Below the pieces are notes generated by a model. The model saw only the letters and a list, made by a program, of their open reading frames with translations. It was not told where the DNA came from and did not search any database. Of a stretch of DNA of 17,587 nucleotides, positions 14,990 through 17,587 are shown piece by piece; position 1 is the first letter of the stretch, and every line of letters starts with the position of its first letter. This stretch comes from Methylococcales bacterium (lineage in GTDB: Bacteria; Pseudomonadota; Gammaproteobacteria; Methylococcales; Methylomonadaceae). The position numbers and the translations under genes were made by a program. The stretch is from positions 1-17,587 of the forward strand of contig JAGLBU010000061.1 in the NCBI GenBank assembly GCA_023146575.1, read 5' to 3'.

Positions 14990-16147
14990 TTAAGTCAATG
15001 CACGTAAACGTTGAACCTGTGTGCAAATTTCTTGTCCAGCCTGTTTGATTTCCGCTTTAGTGGTGTAACGCCCAAAACTTATACGTACGGCATTATAAAG
15101 TCTATCGCCTTCTATCCCCATCGCCCTTAATACATGTGAGGCTTCCATTGCACCACTGTTACACGCAGACCCTGTGGCTATGGCAACCGTTTCATGCAAC
15201 GCGATTAATAATGCCTCTGAAGGAATATCATCAAAACTTACATTAATAATATGGGGAACACTATATTGATTATTACCGTTAAATTGGACACCTTCTAATT
15301 GACTCAATGTATTAAATAGACAATGCCTTAATTGTGTTAAATAGTTCCAATCTTTTTGTAAACGTTGCTGTTGCAAAGTTAGTGCGGCCGACATAGCAAC
15401 AACTTGATGTACAGGCAATGTGCCTGCGCGTAAATTTTTTTCCTGCCCACCTCCATGAAATAATGGCATTAAATCGGCCGCTCTAACATCACGAATGACT
15501 AAACAACCAATCCCTTTAGGCGCATAGAACTTATGCCCTGAAACAGAAAGGAAATCAATTTTAATCGTTGCTAAATCAAGCGCTAATTTACCGATGCTTT
15601 GTGCTGCATCCACATGAAAAAATACATTCTTTTGTTGGCATAATTTCGCAATCGCGGCAATGTCTTGAATAACACCCGTTTCATTATTTACTTGCATAAT
15701 AGACACAATTAATGTTTGACGTGTGATCGCTGACGCTAATTTATCTAAATCTAACAACCCTGTTTTATCAGGTCTTAAATAAGTGACATGAAAGCCTTGT
15801 GTTTCTAAAAATTTACAACAATCTAATATAGATTTATGCTCAGTGGCTGAGGTAATAATATGATGCTTACCCTGATGCTTTTTACTAAATGCCAAGCCTT
15901 TTAGTACTAAATTATTAGATTCAGTTGCCCCTGAAGTAAAATAAACTTTTTGAGACTTTGTATTTAAAATAGTGGCTATTTCAAGGCGTGATTGTTCAAC
16001 TATTTTTTCCGCTTGCTTTCCTAACGAATGTTGTATTGACGCAGGATTAGCAAAAATACCTGTCGAGGTTAAATACGGCATCATTTTAGATGTCACTTCA
16101 TTTGCAACAGGTGTTGTTGCCGCATAGTCAAGATAAATTATTGCCAT
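14990..16147 (-). CDS. Cysteine desulfurase (IscS/NifS/DndA type)
   Basis: A 385-aa PLP enzyme converting cysteine to alanine and an enzyme-bound persulfide. The N-terminus IIYLDYAATTPV is characteristic. H104 (ATEHKS) and the PLP lysine K206 (SVSGHKFYAPKG) match the positions known in E. coli IscS, and the persulfide cysteine is C329 in ATGSACNSGAMEASHVL. The SGHK and GSAC loops place it in group I (IscS/NifS/DndA), not SufS. No iscR, iscU or iscA is adjacent. It lies downstream of mnmA and argB on the same strand with gaps of 20-28 bases, so it may feed tRNA 2-thiolation by MnmA. It also lies within 2 kb of a phosphorothioate-type BREX operon that needs a sulfur donor. Motifs alone do not distinguish IscS, NifS and DndA, so no symbol is given. 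All catalytic residues are present. Confidence 0.92.
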   Translation of the reverse strand: MAIIYLDYAATTPVANEVTSKMMPYLTSTGIFANPASIQHSLGKQAEKIVEQSRLEIATILNTKSQKVYFTSGATESNNLVLKGLAFSKKHQGKHHIITSATEHKSILDCCKFLETQGFHVTYLRPDKTGLLDLDKLASAITRQTLIVSIMQVNNETGVIQDIAAIAKLCQQKNVFFHVDAAQSIGKLALDLATIKIDFLSVSGHKFYAPKGIGCLVIRDVRAADLMPLFHGGGQEKNLRAGTLPVHQVVAMSAALTLQQQRLQKDWNYLTQLRHCLFNTLSQLEGVQFNGNNQYSVPHIINVSFDDIPSEALLIALHETVAIATGSACNSGAMEASHVLRAMGIEGDRLYNAVRISFGRYTTKAEIKQAGQEICTQVQRLRALT

Positions 16148-16175
16148 AAAATTAGGGAGAAGCTGTCTAAATTGT

Positions 16176-17587
<1,412 letters not shown>

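Overview
This is an AT-rich, densely packed bacterial window, probably from a gammaproteobacterium. The housekeeping genes fit that group: a CobC-like phosphatase, an acetylglutamate kinase with the arginine-sensitive N-terminal helix, MnmA, and an IscS/NifS-type cysteine desulfurase. A low-GC methanotroph or sulfur oxidiser would be plausible, but this is inference and the lineage is not fixed by anything in the window.

Layout: (1) positions 1-447, the 3' end of a histidine-phosphatase gene (alpha-ribazole phosphatase-like), plus strand. (2) Positions 515-14373, one long plus-strand run of eight genes with overlaps or very short gaps. I read it as a BREX type 4-like defence operon of the phosphorothioate-linked kind. 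The order is DUF4007 protein, giant BrxC-like ATPase, BrxP (PAPS-reductase/DndC-like PP-loop enzyme), a second divergent DUF4007-like protein, an unrecognised 157-aa protein, BrxC ATPase, PglZ and a short BrxL. (3) Positions 14376-17587, a convergent minus-strand cluster whose transcription order is mnmA (partial), argB, cysteine desulfurase, small SAM methyltransferase.

How the genes may work together: the core brxP-brxC-pglZ-brxL matches the type 4 BREX gene set. No PglX-type adenine methyltransferase is present. The PP-loop enzyme BrxP, with two CxxC pairs, points to sulfur chemistry on DNA instead of methylation. Such chemistry needs a cysteine desulfurase, and one is encoded just past the convergent methyltransferase gene. 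It sits in an mnmA operon, however, so its main job may be tRNA thiolation. The part that goes beyond the minimal type 4 set is an apparent duplication: two DUF4007-like proteins and two BrxC-like ATPases that share the same motif order (Walker A, Walker B with DE, YPLHP, PPYG). The layout suggests two modules, DUF4007-ATPase-BrxP and DUF4007-small protein-BrxC-PglZ-BrxL, fused into one operon. No recognisable nuclease (DndFGH, SspE) is visible, so the anti-phage effector is not identified.

No tRNA, rRNA, integrase, IS element, CRISPR array or att-like direct repeat was seen. No intergenic stretch exceeds 300 bases. The longest gap, between the phosphatase and the operon, is 67 bases and holds a perfect 10-bp palindrome near a possible promoter.
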